The notes: a model not told the origin generated them from the letters alone. Positions 15,550-27,107 are shown, counted from the stretch's first letter. The stretch is DNA of 64,000 bases from Serratia sp. H1w (GCF_000633355.1 NZ_AYMQ01000106.1:1-64000); one strand, 5' to 3'. Translations and numbers: made by a program.

Positions 15550-16577
15550 ACACCAGCGTAAACGCTACTGCATACCGCCTTGTCATGCATTCCCGCTATC
15601 AGGTCAAACTGGCGACCTCCGCGAGTTGTTAAAGCCCAGTCGCGATAGGTGTTAATACCGTGAGAATCAACAGTGATGCACTCTATACGTCGCTCTGATT
15701 TCTTCGGGTCTTGCGTCGAAGGGAAGAAGGTAGAATTTTGACGACGCGAACAAGCAGCAACAATGCGCTCCCAGCGTGCGATACGCTCTATTTCTTCCGG
15801 CCACCGCAAAAAGATTTCTGAGAGTTCAGCCTTATTAACATTGATGCAGGGCATGCAGCCAACCCTGCCACACCCTTGCAGGTATAAAGGGTTAGGCTTA
15901 ATCCCGTGAGATTTAGCCAGCGCAAAAACATCAGCATGCTTCCAATCCAAGATTGGGCGATACACATTAAGCCCTGGCGTTTCATCAGCATCAGTTACCC
16001 ACATTGACAGCGCTGCGCGTTCCCTGGACTCTTCGGCCCGAACCCCCTGCCAGCTTATAACCTCGTCATACTCCTCCAATAAAGGGCTGACCACCTGGTC
16101 GCGAATTGGAATATGTTTTAGCTCAAAAGTACAAAAACGAACTTTTGTTGATGGAAAACGCCCCTTCCACATACACAAATCAAGGAAGGGAACTCCTGTA
16201 GGCTTAAGGGTATCCAGTGCCATTTTGATAATATCGGCAGCTTGCTCATCCGTATAACCGCACTCCGAAACCAATGTGATAGGCCAGCGCTCTGCGATGA
16301 ACTTACGCTTACCCTCAATGCGCTTAGTGAAGTCCGCTTTTACACGTCGAATTGCCCCCAGCTTACTCTCCAGGTAATCCAGGTATTCCATCGTCACCGG
16401 GTGCTCATTGCCGGTGTCCGCAAACACTGGCAGAACTTCAACCCCCGCATCGCGAGCCAGCAACCATTGGGCTAAGCTGTCCTTACCGCCAGAAACGGAA
16501 AGCACGCTAATCGCATCTTGGTCGAGCACGCGCGAATCAATGAACGCCGTTCCCGCTGGATAACAGATAACTTTCAT
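15540..16577 (-). CDS. phage PAPS-reductase-like (PP-loop) protein
   Basis: Protein of 345 aa with an N-terminal PP-loop ATP site, VLSVSGGKDSLAQWL (about residues 28-42). Downstream is a Cys cluster, CGRVGCMPCINV near 235, likely to hold a metal or Fe-S cluster. It belongs to the phosphoadenosine phosphosulfate reductase family of nucleotide-alpha-hydrolases. Relatives occur in some P2-like phages next to A. Assimilatory sulfate reduction is unlikely; relatives include the DndC-type DNA sulfur-modification protein, so nucleic-acid modification is possible but not shown. The start MKVICYPAG is chosen because it follows the DUF5405-like gene directly. Confidence 0.8.
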   Translation of the reverse strand: MKVICYPAGTAFIDSRVLDQDAISVLSVSGGKDSLAQWLLARDAGVEVLPVFADTGNEHPVTMEYLDYLESKLGAIRRVKADFTKRIEGKRKFIAERWPITLVSECGYTDEQAADIIKMALDTLKPTGVPFLDLCMWKGRFPSTKVRFCTFELKHIPIRDQVVSPLLEEYDEVISWQGVRAEESRERAALSMWVTDADETPGLNVYRPILDWKHADVFALAKSHGIKPNPLYLQGCGRVGCMPCINVNKAELSEIFLRWPEEIERIARWERIVAACSRRQNSTFFPSTQDPKKSERRIECITVDSHGINTYRDWALTTRGGRQFDLIAGMHDKAVCSSVYAGVCE

Positions 16578-16852
16578 TACCTGCCCCCTCCCTGCGCCTT
16601 GAAATCTTCCTGGCACAGCAGGCCAATGCGCTCAACCTCGGCGGCCAGCTCAGCAAAATTGGCGACATCTGAATCACGGATGCCCTGATGAATCAGGCCC
16701 GAAACTAATTGAGGGATAGTCGGGTAATAGCCAATAGCGTCGAGCCATTCTTTACCCACGTCCTTGCCGCTTTTAACCGTCTTTCTGCGGTTAAGTATGA
16801 ATTGGAATGTATCACTGGTAATCACCCAGTTTTTATCTATTCTAATTTCCAT
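16577..16852 (-). CDS. DUF5405-like P2 early protein
   Basis: Small protein of 91 aa (MEIRIDKNWVITSDTFQFIL) with AAGGAAA upstream of its ATG. The opening and length agree with the DUF5405 family found in P2-like early operons. Function unknown. Its stop abuts the start of the PP-loop gene, so the two are probably translated together. Confidence 0.7.
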   Translation of the reverse strand: MEIRIDKNWVITSDTFQFILNRRKTVKSGKDVGKEWLDAIGYYPTIPQLVSGLIHQGIRDSDVANFAELAAEVERIGLLCQEDFKAQGGGR

Positions 16853-16861
16853 GTTATTTCC

Positions 16862-16978
16862 TTAGTCGTAATTCTGGGCTTCTGGTCTGCGCGCAAATTC
16901 TGAATCACTCAAATCAGCCGCAATAAAATGACCTACTAGCAACACCAGTAGGCCGAATAAAATAGACAGCCCTGTCAT
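16862..16978 (-). CDS. 38-aa single-span membrane peptide
   Basis: A short [23 protein letters not shown]..., overlaps the DUF2732-like stop as ATGA and ends nine bases before the next gene's start. Residues 4-20 form one clear membrane span, followed by a charged tail ending EAQNYD. Tight packing in the operon supports it as real. No function is known to me; a small superinfection-exclusion or anti-host peptide is possible. Confidence 0.6.
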   Translation of the reverse strand: MTGLSILFGLLVLLVGHFIAADLSDSEFARRPEAQNYD

Positions 16979-17229
16979 GAATTCCCTGCATATTTTTGCG
17001 CGCGTGCTTCGTGGTCGAACTTCTCGGACTCTATGCGGAGCAGTTCGATAATCTCAACGCTAGACAGGCCATTAACTGCCGCGTGGGTTGCCATGCGGTC
17101 TAGGTGTGACGAGAAACTTGTTGCAGCGTCGGCCCTGGCCTCGTTGCGGGCGTTTTTCAACATCCATTCGCGTGACTCATTGTCAGCCTTATTACGCATT
17201 TCTTGGCCAACGGTTTTATACATGTGCAT
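16975..17229 (-). CDS. DUF2732-like P2 early protein
   Basis: Small helical protein of 84 aa, rich in Arg, Glu and Ala ([30 protein letters not shown]). The first ATG has GGAGG five bases upstream. Length and the [14 protein letters not shown] stretch resemble the DUF2732 family found between B and A in P2 relatives. Function unknown. Confidence 0.65.
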   Translation of the reverse strand: MHMYKTVGQEMRNKADNESREWMLKNARNEARADAATSFSSHLDRMATHAAVNGLSSVEIIELLRIESEKFDHEARAQKYAGNS

Positions 17230-17292
17230 ATAAACCTCCAGATAATAGAATGCCCGACGCAGTTAAGCGCCTTTTAAAAGAGCTGGAATTAA

Positions 17293-17793
17293 TTAATGTA
17301 AATATTGCTCGGGCTTGACTGCCGTTAATATCATTGGTGTACGTTCGAAGAGGCTGAATAATTCACGGAGCGCCTTTAGCAATGCCTCGCGCCACGCACA
17401 ACCTTTATCATCCATACGCCAGTGTGGCTCATTAAATTCAGCCTCGGTTAATCCGGCATGGAAAAATAATGTACGTCGAGTGCTAATCGTCAAGCGACCA
17501 ATAAAGCGGGATGGACTAACACCTTGCTTACGATATTTAGCGAAAGCGCTACGCAATTCACCAATGGCGCATACAACGCGCTGGCGGTCGCCTTCATTCA
17601 TTTCTCCCAAGCTCAACACAGCATGACGCTGTTTAAGTTGTGCATGGAAACAGATGGTCAGGCGCTCACGCTCCATCATTCCACGATAGTAATCACAGGT
17701 CTCGCGCCAACGCGGCTCGGCCAAGTGCTTACCGATAAGACCGCGCAACCCGACGGGCTGATTTCGAACGATTTCAGTAGTTATGACTGTCAT
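17293..17793 (-). CDS. B: replication protein B (P2 gpB-like helicase loader)
   Basis: Protein of 166 aa, the length of P2 gpB, which helps load host DnaB for lagging-strand synthesis. It starts MTVITTEIV after GGAGGGAG. The basic middle (ERERLTICFHAQLKQRHAVL) and position between cox and A agree with B. It overlaps the stop of the small upstream gene by three bases. Confidence 0.75.
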   Translation of the reverse strand: MTVITTEIVRNQPVGLRGLIGKHLAEPRWRETCDYYRGMMERERLTICFHAQLKQRHAVLSLGEMNEGDRQRVVCAIGELRSAFAKYRKQGVSPSRFIGRLTISTRRTLFFHAGLTEAEFNEPHWRMDDKGCAWREALLKALRELFSLFERTPMILTAVKPEQYLH

Positions 17794-17966
17794 TTGAACT
17801 CCCTCCGTAAAACGGATTTGATTGCAGGAAGCCAGCGGCCAGCGCGACGGGGGCGGATGATAATGCCCTTGCGTCCTTTGCCGTGGGTGATAGTGGTATC
17901 AAGTGAGCGTGCCGCCTGATGGTTCCAGAGCAGCGGCGCAATAGAGATAGGCTGTTGCATAGTCAT
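17790..17966 (-). CDS. 58-aa P2-type early protein
   Basis: A small basic ORF (MTMQQPISIAPLLWNHQAAR ... LPAIKSVLRREFK) fills the gap between cox and B and ends overlapping the B start, with the B ribosome site inside its last codons. A second ATG two codons in has better-spaced GAGG. Position matches the small ORF after cox in P2 (orf78). Function unknown. Confidence 0.65.
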   Translation of the reverse strand: MTMQQPISIAPLLWNHQAARSLDTTITHGKGRKGIIIRPRRAGRWLPAIKSVLRREFK

Positions 17967-17974
17967 TACCTCGC

Positions 17975-18259
17975 TTAGCGAACTGGTGAAGAGGGTTCAC
18001 CTAGTCCGAGCCACTGCAACCAACCGTCGCGGATTTCTTTCGGGCGACTCTCGAAAGCCAATTTCATCCCCTCATTCCATGCAGGAAGATAAACCCAGTA
18101 TTCAGCTCGCGCTGTTGGCGTCTCAGGTGTGCGCATCTCCACAACTGGCAGCTTGTTTTTATCAATCATGCCCTTCACTGCCTCGGGAGTTTTGCCGATG
18201 ACCTTTGCAAACTCTTGATAGGGCAGTACGTCAGAAAGCCTTACTACTTGCTTTTCCAT
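17975..18259 (-). CDS. cox: Cox regulatory/excision protein
   Basis: Excisionase and repressor of the lysogenic promoter, 94 aa, very similar to P2 Cox: LPYQEFAKVIGKTPEAVKGM at about residues 12-31 is the DNA-binding helix-turn-helix, and the C-terminus SRPKEIRDGWLQWLGLGE is nearly as in P2. It is the first gene of the early operon, facing C, and forms the lysis-lysogeny switch with it. Confidence 0.93.
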   Translation of the reverse strand: MEKQVVRLSDVLPYQEFAKVIGKTPEAVKGMIDKNKLPVVEMRTPETPTARAEYWVYLPAWNEGMKLAFESRPKEIRDGWLQWLGLGEPSSPVR

Positions 18260-18384
18260 CTGGTAACCTCTCCGATTGTAGTAATCAGTTGCTTATAGGG
18301 GTCTACAGTCACCTATAGTGCTTTTTATACTACCAATGACAATTAATTACTACGATTTGCAAATAATCTTGCAAAGGGAGTCCC
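18260..18384. promoter_or_regulatory. C/cox switch region with operator repeats
   Basis: The 125-bp gap between the divergent cox and C genes carries the early and repressor promoters. ttataggg at 18293-18300 and ctatagtg at 18313-18320 are direct repeats 20 bases apart, the spacing class known for the two-site P2 C operator. An outer inverted pair, attgtagtaat (18275-18285) and attactacgat (18346-18356), brackets them and may bind Cox. GGGAG at about 18378 is the ribosome site for C. Confidence 0.6.
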
Positions 18385-18684
18385 ATGTCAATAGACATAG
18401 CAGAGAAGTTAAAGCTGATGAGAGAGTCAGAAAGGTTGAACAGAAAGGAATTCAGTGAGTTAACAGGTGTTCCTTATAGTTCGCTATCCAGTTATGAAAC
18501 GAGGTCTAAAGGGATGGGTTTAGATGCCGCGATGAAAATCCTGAGCCATCCCCGGTTCGAAAAATACACATTGTGGTTTATGAGTGACCGAATCTCCCCC
18601 GAATCCGGACAGATTGCTCCGGCACTCGCACACTTTGGGCAAGACGCAACAAACTCGCAGCACTCAGACCAAAAGACTGGTTAA
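18385..18684 (+). CDS. C: lysogeny repressor C (P2-type)
   Basis: Immunity repressor of 99 aa, the exact length of P2 C. The helix-turn-helix is at about residues 20-40 (RKEFSELTGVPYSSLSSYE). The C-terminus SPESGQIAPALAHFGQ is nearly identical to P2 C. The recognition helix (PYSSLSSYETRSKGMG) differs from P2, so immunity is probably of another type. It is transcribed together with int. Confidence 0.94.
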   Translation: MSIDIAEKLKLMRESERLNRKEFSELTGVPYSSLSSYETRSKGMGLDAAMKILSHPRFEKYTLWFMSDRISPESGQIAPALAHFGQDATNSQHSDQKTG

Positions 18685-18771
18685 ACATTCACTTAACTTA
18701 TTTATTCAATAAATTTCGTGTAGAAACTTGTTACATACATGAAGGTAAAATCTTCCACGGAGGGCTTCGCG

Positions 18772-19755
18772 ATGGCGATTAAGAAGCTCGAAGATGGTCG
18801 ATATGAAGTGGACATTAGGCCGAACGGGCGCAACGGAAAGCGTATCCGCCGGAAATTTGATAAGAAGCACGAAGCGCTATCTTTTGAGAAGTACACAATG
18901 GTCAATCATCACGATAAGGAGTGGCTGGCCAAACCTTCAGATAAAAGACCCTTATCTGAGCTGATTAAATTATGGTGGAATTTTCACGGCAAAAACGGCG
19001 AGCACGGGCAGTCTTGCTTAAGGAAACTTGAGCGCATTGCGAGAATGATGGGCGACCCTGCTACATTTCAGATAAACAAAGCTCGCATCACAGCTTATCG
19101 CTCAGAGCGGCTGGCGGAAAATGTTAAGGCATCCAGCATTAACCGCGAGATGACAGCGATAAGCGGCATGTTTACCGACCTTATTGACTCAGGCCTATAT
19201 TGCGGTGAGCACCCTATTCGAGGCAGTGGAAAACTCAAGGAAGCCAACACAGAGATGACCTACCTTTCGCGCGATGAGATAAGCACGCTACTTCTGTCCT
19301 TGGAAGGAGATAACCGCAGCGTTGCCATCCTATGCCTGAACACAGGCGCGCGCTGGGGAGAGGCGATAAAGCTTAAAGCAGAACATGTCATTCATAACAG
19401 GGTGACATTTGTGCAGACAAAAAATGGCAAACGTCGCAGCGTTCCAATCTCTCAGGAAGTCTCTGACGAAATCCTTTCGAAAGAATCCGGATTACTTTTC
19501 CCTGGAGCTTCATACACCAACTTTCGGGAGGTGCTAAAAATGACGAAACCCAACTTGCCACACGGCCAAGCATCCCATTCATTACGCCATACTTTTGCTA
19601 CTCATTTTATGATGAATGGGGGGAACATCATCACGCTCCAGCGGATACTTGGACACTCACGAATAGAACAGACAATGACTTACGCACACTTTTCGCCCGA
19701 CTTCCTACAGGACGCAATTTCCTATAATCCACTGCGAGGAAAAACCCATGCCTAA
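18772..19755 (+). CDS. int: site-specific integrase (P2-type tyrosine recombinase)
   Basis: Tyrosine recombinase, 327 aa from MAIKKLEDGRYEVDI (GGAGGG eight bases before it; the ORF is open 11 codons further upstream without a good start). Catalytic residues are seen: R in TGARWGEA, H-x-x-R in SLRHTFATHF, H in ILGHSRIEQT, and the nucleophile Y in TMTYAHFSPD. It ends at NPLRGKTHA, about ten residues shorter than P2 Int as I recall it. It inserts the phage next to ihfA. Confidence 0.95.
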   Translation: MAIKKLEDGRYEVDIRPNGRNGKRIRRKFDKKHEALSFEKYTMVNHHDKEWLAKPSDKRPLSELIKLWWNFHGKNGEHGQSCLRKLERIARMMGDPATFQINKARITAYRSERLAENVKASSINREMTAISGMFTDLIDSGLYCGEHPIRGSGKLKEANTEMTYLSRDEISTLLLSLEGDNRSVAILCLNTGARWGEAIKLKAEHVIHNRVTFVQTKNGKRRSVPISQEVSDEILSKESGLLFPGASYTNFREVLKMTKPNLPHGQASHSLRHTFATHFMMNGGNIITLQRILGHSRIEQTMTYAHFSPDFLQDAISYNPLRGKTHA

Positions 19756-19860
19756 CGTCCACACAGCGACCACACTTGGGTGGTTTACCGGTGGCTACAA
19801 TGGCCTTAAGAACTGCATATCTCACTGTTCTATATCGAAAACCTTGATATAAGGGGTAAG
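19756..19860. other. prophage right end (attR region)
   Basis: This 105-bp stretch separates the int stop from the ihfA terminator and must contain the phage-chromosome junction. The core repeat cannot be named without attL. In P2 the attachment site lies directly after int, so the crossover is most likely here or in the ihfA terminator. Confidence 0.55.
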
Positions 19861-19886
19861 AAAAAGGCCGCTTGCGCGGCCTTTTT
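19861..19886 (-). terminator. ihfA terminator
   Basis: AAAAAGGCCGC-TTGC-GCGGCCTTTTT is a symmetric stem with A and T runs on both sides. It ends the pheST-ihfA transcript and would also stop reading out of the prophage. Confidence 0.88.
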
Positions 19887-19899
19887 GGCGTTGTGTAAC

Positions 19900-20196
19900 T
19901 TACTCTTTCGGGCTGGCGTTCTCCACCCGGCTTTTCAGTTTCTGTCCCGGACGGAAAGTGACCACGCGGCGCGCCGTAATCGGAATGTCCTCACCGGTTT
20001 TCGGGTTGCGTCCCGGACGTTGGTTCTTGTCTCGCAAATCAAAATTGCCAAAACCAGACAGCTTGACCTGTTCCCCATTCTCCAGAGCCCGACGGACCTC
20101 TTCAAAGAACAGTTCTACCAGGTCTTTGGCATCCCGTTTGCTAAGCCCTAGCTTCTCAAACAGGTGTTCTGACATTTCAGCTTTAGTAAGCGCCAT
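19900..20196 (-). CDS. ihfA: integration host factor alpha subunit
   Basis: DNA-bending histone-like protein of 98 aa that pairs with IhfB. The sequence begins [20 protein letters not shown] and has the beta-arm motif [20 protein letters not shown] with the conserved Pro that intercalates DNA. It follows pheT by four bases, the usual enterobacterial operon end. IHF is used by P2-type integrases, so the phage sits beside the gene of its own host factor. Confidence 0.97.
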   Translation of the reverse strand: MALTKAEMSEHLFEKLGLSKRDAKDLVELFFEEVRRALENGEQVKLSGFGNFDLRDKNQRPGRNPKTGEDIPITARRVVTFRPGQKLKSRVENASPKE

Positions 20197-20200
20197 AGGT

Positions 20201-22588
20201 TCAATCCCTCAAGGATGCTTGGAATCGCTGTTTTAGAGCCTCTACACATTTTGCAACGGTAGCGGCAATCTCCTCTTCTTCCAGTGTACGGGCGGTATCC
20301 TGCAATACCAGACTGATAGCCAGGCTCTTATAACCCTCAGCTACGCCCTTGCCACGGTACACATCAAACAAGTTTACGCCAACTACCTGATTTGCGCCAA
20401 CTTTCTTACACTCTGCCAAAATATCTTCTGCGGCGACGTTTTCAGCCACTACAACGGCGATATCGCGGCGGTTTGCAGGGAAGCGAGAAACCTCACGGGC
20501 CTGAGGCACGGCGCGGCTTGCGACCTTGTTCCACTCCAATTCAAATACCACAGTTCGGCCGTTAAGATCCAGTTTACGTTCAAGTTCTGGGTGCACAACA
20601 CCGATGAAACCGACACGTTCGCCGTGTAAATAAATGGCCGCACTCTGCCCTGGATGCAGGGCTGGATTGGATTCTGCCTTGAACTGAATTTCGGATAATT
20701 TACCGGTCAGCTCCAGAACCGACTCCAGATCCCCTTTCAAATCATAGAAGTCCACCGGCTTTCTTGCCAGATCCCAATGCTCATCATGGGTATGCCCGGC
20801 AATCACGCCAGCCAGCATGACATCCTGACGGATCCCCAGATTCGCCGCAGTATCAGGCACAAAGCGCAGTCCGCTCTCAAACAGGCGCACACGCGTTTGT
20901 TGGCGATTCTGGTTATAAACCACCGCCGACAGCAGGCCAGTCCACAGTGACAGACGCATGGCAGACATCTCTACCGAAATAGGGCTTGGCAGGATCAGCG
21001 CTTCTTCACCTGGGTGCAACAATGCCTGTACTTTCGGATCGACAAAACTGTAAGTAATTGCTTCCTGATAGCCATGATCGACCAACATGGTCTTCACACG
21101 CTTCAGCGTCAGGTCGGCTTCGCGGTGTTTGGTCATCACCAGATCGGCGCGCACTGGCACATCCGGGATGTTGTTGTAGCCATAAACGCGGGCCACTTCT
21201 TCCACCAGATCTTCTTCGATCTCCATATCGAAACGCCAGCTCGGCGCGATCGCCAGCCAGTTATCGCCCTGCTCGGTGACCTGGCAACCCAGACGGCGCA
21301 GAATATCGCTCACCTGCTCACTTGGGACCACATGACCAATCAGACGGTCCAGCTTTTCACGGCGCAGCGCAATAGTGGCACGCTTCGGTAAGGTGCTTTC
21401 ATCGCTCACGTCAATGATTGGGCCAGCCTGACCACCGCAGATCTCGATCAGCAGGCGTGTGGCACGCTCCATCGCTTTATGTTGCAGTGCCGGGTCTACG
21501 CCACGCTCGTAACGATGTGAGGCGTCGGTGTGCAGGCCATGACGGCGAGCGCGGCCAGTAATCGACAGCGGGCTGAAGAAGGCGCACTCCAGCAGCACAT
21601 CCTGGGTTTCGTCATTCACACCGGAATGCTCACCACCAAAGATACCGCCCATTGCCAGCGCTTTTTGCTCATCGGCGATCACCAGGGTATCCGCCTGCAA
21701 TTTGGCTTCGTTGCCATCCAGCAGGCGCAGGGTTTCACCTTGATGAGCCATACGCACCACGATGCCGCCCTCAATGCGATTGAGGTCAAAGGCGTGCATT
21801 GGCTGGCCCAGCTCCATCAGCACGTAGTTGGTCACATCGACTACGGCATCAATCGAGCGAATACCGGCGCGGCGCAGTTTCTCACGCATCCACAGCGGTG
21901 AAGGTGCCTTCACGTTGATGCCTTTCACTACGCGGCCAAGGTAACGTGGACAGGCTTGTGGAGCCTCTACGCGGATTGGCAGCGTATCGGTAATGGTGGC
22001 AGCTACCGGGCTCATATCCGGCTCGGTGAGCGGCAGTTGGTTCAGCACGGCAACGTCGCGTGCTACGCCAATGATACCCAGGCAGTCGGCACGGTTCGGC
22101 GTGACGCTGATTTCGATCGCGCTATCGTTCAGTTGCAGATAGTCGCGGATATCGGTGCCGATCGGCGCATCTTGCGGCAGCTCGATGATGCCGTCATGAT
22201 CGTCGGAAATCGCCAGTTCGGAGAACGAACACAGCATGCCTTCGGAAGGCTCGCCACGCAGCTTGGCGGCTTTGATTTTGAAATCACCCGGCAGCACCGC
22301 ACCAACGGTAGCGACGGCCACTTTCAGGCCAGCACGACAGTTTGGCGCACCGCAGACGATGTCTAACAGGCGTTCACCGCCCACGTCCACTTTGGTAACG
22401 CGCAGTTTGTCGGCGTTCGGGTGCTGACCGCACTCCACCACGTGGCCCACGACCACGCCGTTGAACACGCCAGCCACCGGCTCAACGCCATCGACTTCCA
22501 GGCCAGCCATGGTGATTTGATCGGATAATGCTTCGCTGCTGATGGCCGGGTTTACCCACTCGCGCAACCAGAGTTCACTGAATTTCAT
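20201..22588 (-). CDS. pheT: phenylalanyl-tRNA synthetase beta subunit
   Basis: Beta chain of the alpha2-beta2 PheRS, 795 aa. In order: the tRNA-binding OB fold at about residues 40-150 ([20 protein letters not shown]), the B3/B4 editing domain at about 210-400, B5, a catalytic-like core, and the C-terminal ferredoxin-like anticodon-binding domain ([15 protein letters not shown]). It follows pheS by 14 bases, in an operon controlled by the PheM attenuator. Confidence 0.98.
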   Translation of the reverse strand: MKFSELWLREWVNPAISSEALSDQITMAGLEVDGVEPVAGVFNGVVVGHVVECGQHPNADKLRVTKVDVGGERLLDIVCGAPNCRAGLKVAVATVGAVLPGDFKIKAAKLRGEPSEGMLCSFSELAISDDHDGIIELPQDAPIGTDIRDYLQLNDSAIEISVTPNRADCLGIIGVARDVAVLNQLPLTEPDMSPVAATITDTLPIRVEAPQACPRYLGRVVKGINVKAPSPLWMREKLRRAGIRSIDAVVDVTNYVLMELGQPMHAFDLNRIEGGIVVRMAHQGETLRLLDGNEAKLQADTLVIADEQKALAMGGIFGGEHSGVNDETQDVLLECAFFSPLSITGRARRHGLHTDASHRYERGVDPALQHKAMERATRLLIEICGGQAGPIIDVSDESTLPKRATIALRREKLDRLIGHVVPSEQVSDILRRLGCQVTEQGDNWLAIAPSWRFDMEIEEDLVEEVARVYGYNNIPDVPVRADLVMTKHREADLTLKRVKTMLVDHGYQEAITYSFVDPKVQALLHPGEEALILPSPISVEMSAMRLSLWTGLLSAVVYNQNRQQTRVRLFESGLRFVPDTAANLGIRQDVMLAGVIAGHTHDEHWDLARKPVDFYDLKGDLESVLELTGKLSEIQFKAESNPALHPGQSAAIYLHGERVGFIGVVHPELERKLDLNGRTVVFELEWNKVASRAVPQAREVSRFPANRRDIAVVVAENVAAEDILAECKKVGANQVVGVNLFDVYRGKGVAEGYKSLAISLVLQDTARTLEEEEIAATVAKCVEALKQRFQASLRD

Positions 22589-22602
22589 GTGATATTCCCG
22601 CC

Positions 22603-23607
<1,005 letters not shown>

Positions 23608-23691
23608 CTATGGCCCGCTAAGTAATTATTGTGAATTATTCGAACACACCTGGCGCTCATCCCCACAGCCCTCATTGGCGATGAGCGGAAA

Positions 23692-23717
23692 CAAAAAAGC
23701 CTCCACTTGGGAGGCTT
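23692..23717 (-). terminator. pheST attenuator terminator
   Basis: On the minus strand AGCCTCC-CAAGT-GGAGGCT is followed by TTTTTTG, about 50 bases after the PheM stop. This is the attenuator: when Phe-tRNA is scarce, ribosomes stall on PheM and the hairpin does not form. Confidence 0.87.
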
Positions 23718-23763
23718 AGGCGCTACTTTCCGTTTCTTTTCTTACGCGCAAAGCCTCCTGAAG

Positions 23764-23808
23764 TCAGGCGCTAAAGTAAAAAAAGAAGCGGAAAATAACA
23801 GCGTGCAT
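23764..23808 (-). CDS. pheM: phe operon leader peptide PheM
   Basis: A 14-residue leader, [14 protein letters not shown], holds five Phe codons. It corresponds to E. coli [14 protein letters not shown]. It senses charged tRNA-Phe by ribosome stalling and controls pheST together with the hairpin downstream. The ORF is too short for routine ORF calling but position and content make it certain. Confidence 0.95.
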   Translation of the reverse strand: [14 protein letters not shown]

Positions 23809-23894
23809 GGTTGTCGTACCTTCGTCGTTAGCTTGGCTATCAGTGTTATAGCGCCAGCCAGTAAAAGTCAATATCTGTAGTGAGAACAAATAGT

Positions 23895-23920
23895 AAAAGA
23901 GGGAGCAAGCTCCCTCTTTT
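23895..23920 (-). terminator. terminator after rplT
   Basis: AAAAGAGGGAGC/GCTCCCTCTTTT is a near-perfect stem directly after the rplT stop. Read on the minus strand it ends in TTTT and separates the infC-rpmI-rplT transcript from the phe leader. Confidence 0.87.
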
Positions 23921-23928
23921 CAACTAGC

Positions 23929-24303
<375 letters not shown>

Positions 24304-24328
24304 TTATTCTAGATTCAAAAAATGTGGC

Positions 24329-24550
<222 letters not shown>

Positions 24551-24579
24551 TTAAACAACGAATCAGTGAGGCGAACAAA

Positions 24580-24606
24580 ACCCACGCACGCTTGCACGGC
24601 GTGGGT
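24580..24606 (-). promoter_or_regulatory. infC-rpmI intergenic hairpin
   Basis: On the minus strand ACCCACGC-cgtgcaagcgt-GCGTGGGT followed by TTTTG lies between infC and rpmI. In E. coli this interval contains the L20 operator pseudoknot and a weak terminator. The hairpin fits either role. Confidence 0.6.
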
Positions 24607-24623
24607 TCGATTACTTGGAAGCC

Positions 24624-25178
<555 letters not shown>

Positions 25179-27107
25179 TTATTCCTCCAGTTGATGAAGA
25201 CTTCGGCTGCGGATCTCATGTAGCAGCTTGTCTACGACTTCTTGTACGTCCAGGCTCCCCAGGTCTTTGCCACGGCGGGTACGAACGGCAACTTTGCCTG
25301 ATTCGACCTCTTTATCACCGCACACCAACATGTATGGAACCCGTCGTAAAGTATGTTCGCGAATTTTAAAGCCAATCTTCTCGTTTCTCAAGTCCGCTTT
25401 TGCCCGAATCCCTGCATCTTGCAGTTTTTTGGTCAATTGCTGGACATAATCAGACTGGCTGTCGGTGATATTCATCACCACTACCTGCACTGGAGCAATC
25501 CAGGTTGGGTAGAAACCGGCATATTCCTCGGTAAGGATACCGATGAAGCGCTCCATGGAGCCAAGAATAGCACGGTGGATCATTACCGGGACCACGCGTT
25601 CGTTGTTTTCGCCAACATACGACGCGCCTAAACGGCCCGGTAAGAAGAAATCGAGTTGCACGGTACCACATTGCCATGCGCGATCCAAACAATCATGCAA
25701 GGTAAATTCAATTTTTGGTCCGTAGAAAGCGCCCTCACCCGGCTGATATTCAAACGGAATCCCGTTTTCAGTCAGCGCAGCGGCCAGATCGTTTTCGGCT
25801 CGAGTCCACATTTCATCAGTACCGATGCGCTTTTCCGGACGGGTGGAGAGTTTCACCACGATCTTTTCAAAGCCAAACACACCGTACATATCGTAGACCA
25901 TTTTGATGCAGTCGTTCACTTCGGAACGAACCTGGTCTTCGGTACAGAAGATGTGGGCATCATCCTGAGTAAAGCCACGCACACGCATCAGACCATGCAG
26001 CGAACCGGATGGCTCGTTACGATGGCAGCTACCGAACTCGCCCATACGCAGCGGCAGATCACGGTAGGATTTCAGACCCTGGTTGAAGATCTGCACGTGG
26101 CCCGGGCAGTTCATCGGCTTGATGCAATATTCACGGTTCTCGGAAGAGGTGGTGAACATCGCGTCTTTGTAGTTTTCCCAGTGGCCGGTTTTTTCCCACA
26201 GCACACGGTCCATCATGAACGGCCCTTTCACTTCCTGATACTGGTGCTCTTTGAGCTTCATGCGCACAAAGGCTTCCAGTTCGCGGAAGATAGTCCAGCC
26301 GTCGTTATGCCAGAACACCATGCCAGGTGCCTCTTCCTGCATATGATACAGGTCGAGCTGCTTGCCGATCTTGCGGTGGTCACGCTTGGCCGCTTCTTCC
26401 AGGCGTTGCAGGTAGGCGTTCAACTGCTTCTTGTCTGCCCAGGCAGTGCCGTAGACACGTTGCAGCATTTTGTTTTTGCTGTCGCCACGCCAGTAGGCAC
26501 CGGAGGTTTTCTGCAGTTTGAAATGGTGGCAGAAACGCATGTTCGGCACGTGCGGGCCACGGCACATATCCACGTATTCTTCGTGATGATACAGGCCAGG
26601 CTGGTCGTCACGGCTGATATTCTCATCCAGAATCGCCACCTTGTAGCTTTCGCCACGGGCTGCGAAGGTGTCGCGGGCTTCCTGCCAGCTCACTTTTTTC
26701 TTGATGACGTCATAATCTTTGTCGGCCAATTCATGCATCCGCTTCTCCAGCAGATCCAGATCTTCCTGCGTCAGGGTATGGTCGAGGTCAACGTCGTAGT
26801 AGAAACCGTTATCGATCACTGGACCAATGGCCATTTTGGTATCCGGCCACAGTTGTTTGATCGCATGACCCAGCAGGTGCGCACAAGAGTGGCGCATGAT
26901 TTCCAGGCCTTCGGCATCTTTGATGGTGATGATGGCCAATTGCGCGTCGGATTCGATCGCATCGTTGGCATCGACCAGTTCACCGTTAACGCGGCCGGCG
27001 ATACAGGCTTTGGCAAGGCCAGGACCGATATCACGGGCAACATCCAGCGGGGAAACGGCATGGTCGTATTGACGCTGACTACCGTCAGGAAGAGTAATAA
27101 CAGGCAT
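25179..27107 (-). CDS. thrS: threonyl-tRNA synthetase
   Basis: Class II synthetase, 642 aa from [19 protein letters not shown] (an ORF start 11 codons upstream is not used in the family). Domains in order: TGS (1-60), editing domain (about 65-220, with [10 protein letters not shown] and the zinc-type Cys/His set), catalytic core (about 240-530; motif 2 around FRNEPSG-like [20 protein letters not shown]), and anticodon-binding domain (about 535-642). The protein represses its own mRNA leader in E. coli. The infC ribosome site lies in its last codons. Confidence 0.98.
   Translation of the reverse strand: MPVITLPDGSQRQYDHAVSPLDVARDIGPGLAKACIAGRVNGELVDANDAIESDAQLAIITIKDAEGLEIMRHSCAHLLGHAIKQLWPDTKMAIGPVIDNGFYYDVDLDHTLTQEDLDLLEKRMHELADKDYDVIKKKVSWQEARDTFAARGESYKVAILDENISRDDQPGLYHHEEYVDMCRGPHVPNMRFCHHFKLQKTSGAYWRGDSKNKMLQRVYGTAWADKKQLNAYLQRLEEAAKRDHRKIGKQLDLYHMQEEAPGMVFWHNDGWTIFRELEAFVRMKLKEHQYQEVKGPFMMDRVLWEKTGHWENYKDAMFTTSSENREYCIKPMNCPGHVQIFNQGLKSYRDLPLRMGEFGSCHRNEPSGSLHGLMRVRGFTQDDAHIFCTEDQVRSEVNDCIKMVYDMYGVFGFEKIVVKLSTRPEKRIGTDEMWTRAENDLAAALTENGIPFEYQPGEGAFYGPKIEFTLHDCLDRAWQCGTVQLDFFLPGRLGASYVGENNERVVPVMIHRAILGSMERFIGILTEEYAGFYPTWIAPVQVVVMNITDSQSDYVQQLTKKLQDAGIRAKADLRNEKIGFKIREHTLRRVPYMLVCGDKEVESGKVAVRTRRGKDLGSLDVQEVVDKLLHEIRSRSLHQLEE

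Larger units (their letters stand above)
1..19860. mobile_element. P2-family prophage (left end outside the window)
   Basis: The gene order int, C | cox, B, A | accessory genes | cos | Q, P | O N M L X, lysis genes, R, S is the P2 prophage map, with each block on the expected strand. The tail genes after S (V, W, J, I, H, G, F, D, ogr in P2) and attL must lie to the left of base 1. The right end lies between the int stop (19755) and the ihfA terminator (19861). Integrase, repressor, terminase, portal, capsid, lysis and replication genes are all full length, so nothing seen here makes the phage defective. Only an IS insertion in an accessory gene is visible. Confidence 0.93.

Noticed and set aside
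19741..19790. Integrase frameshift: codons after the int stop (VHTATT in another frame) recall the longer P2 Int tail
   Set aside because: The likeness is short and the catalytic core is complete; a naturally shorter C-terminus is enough.
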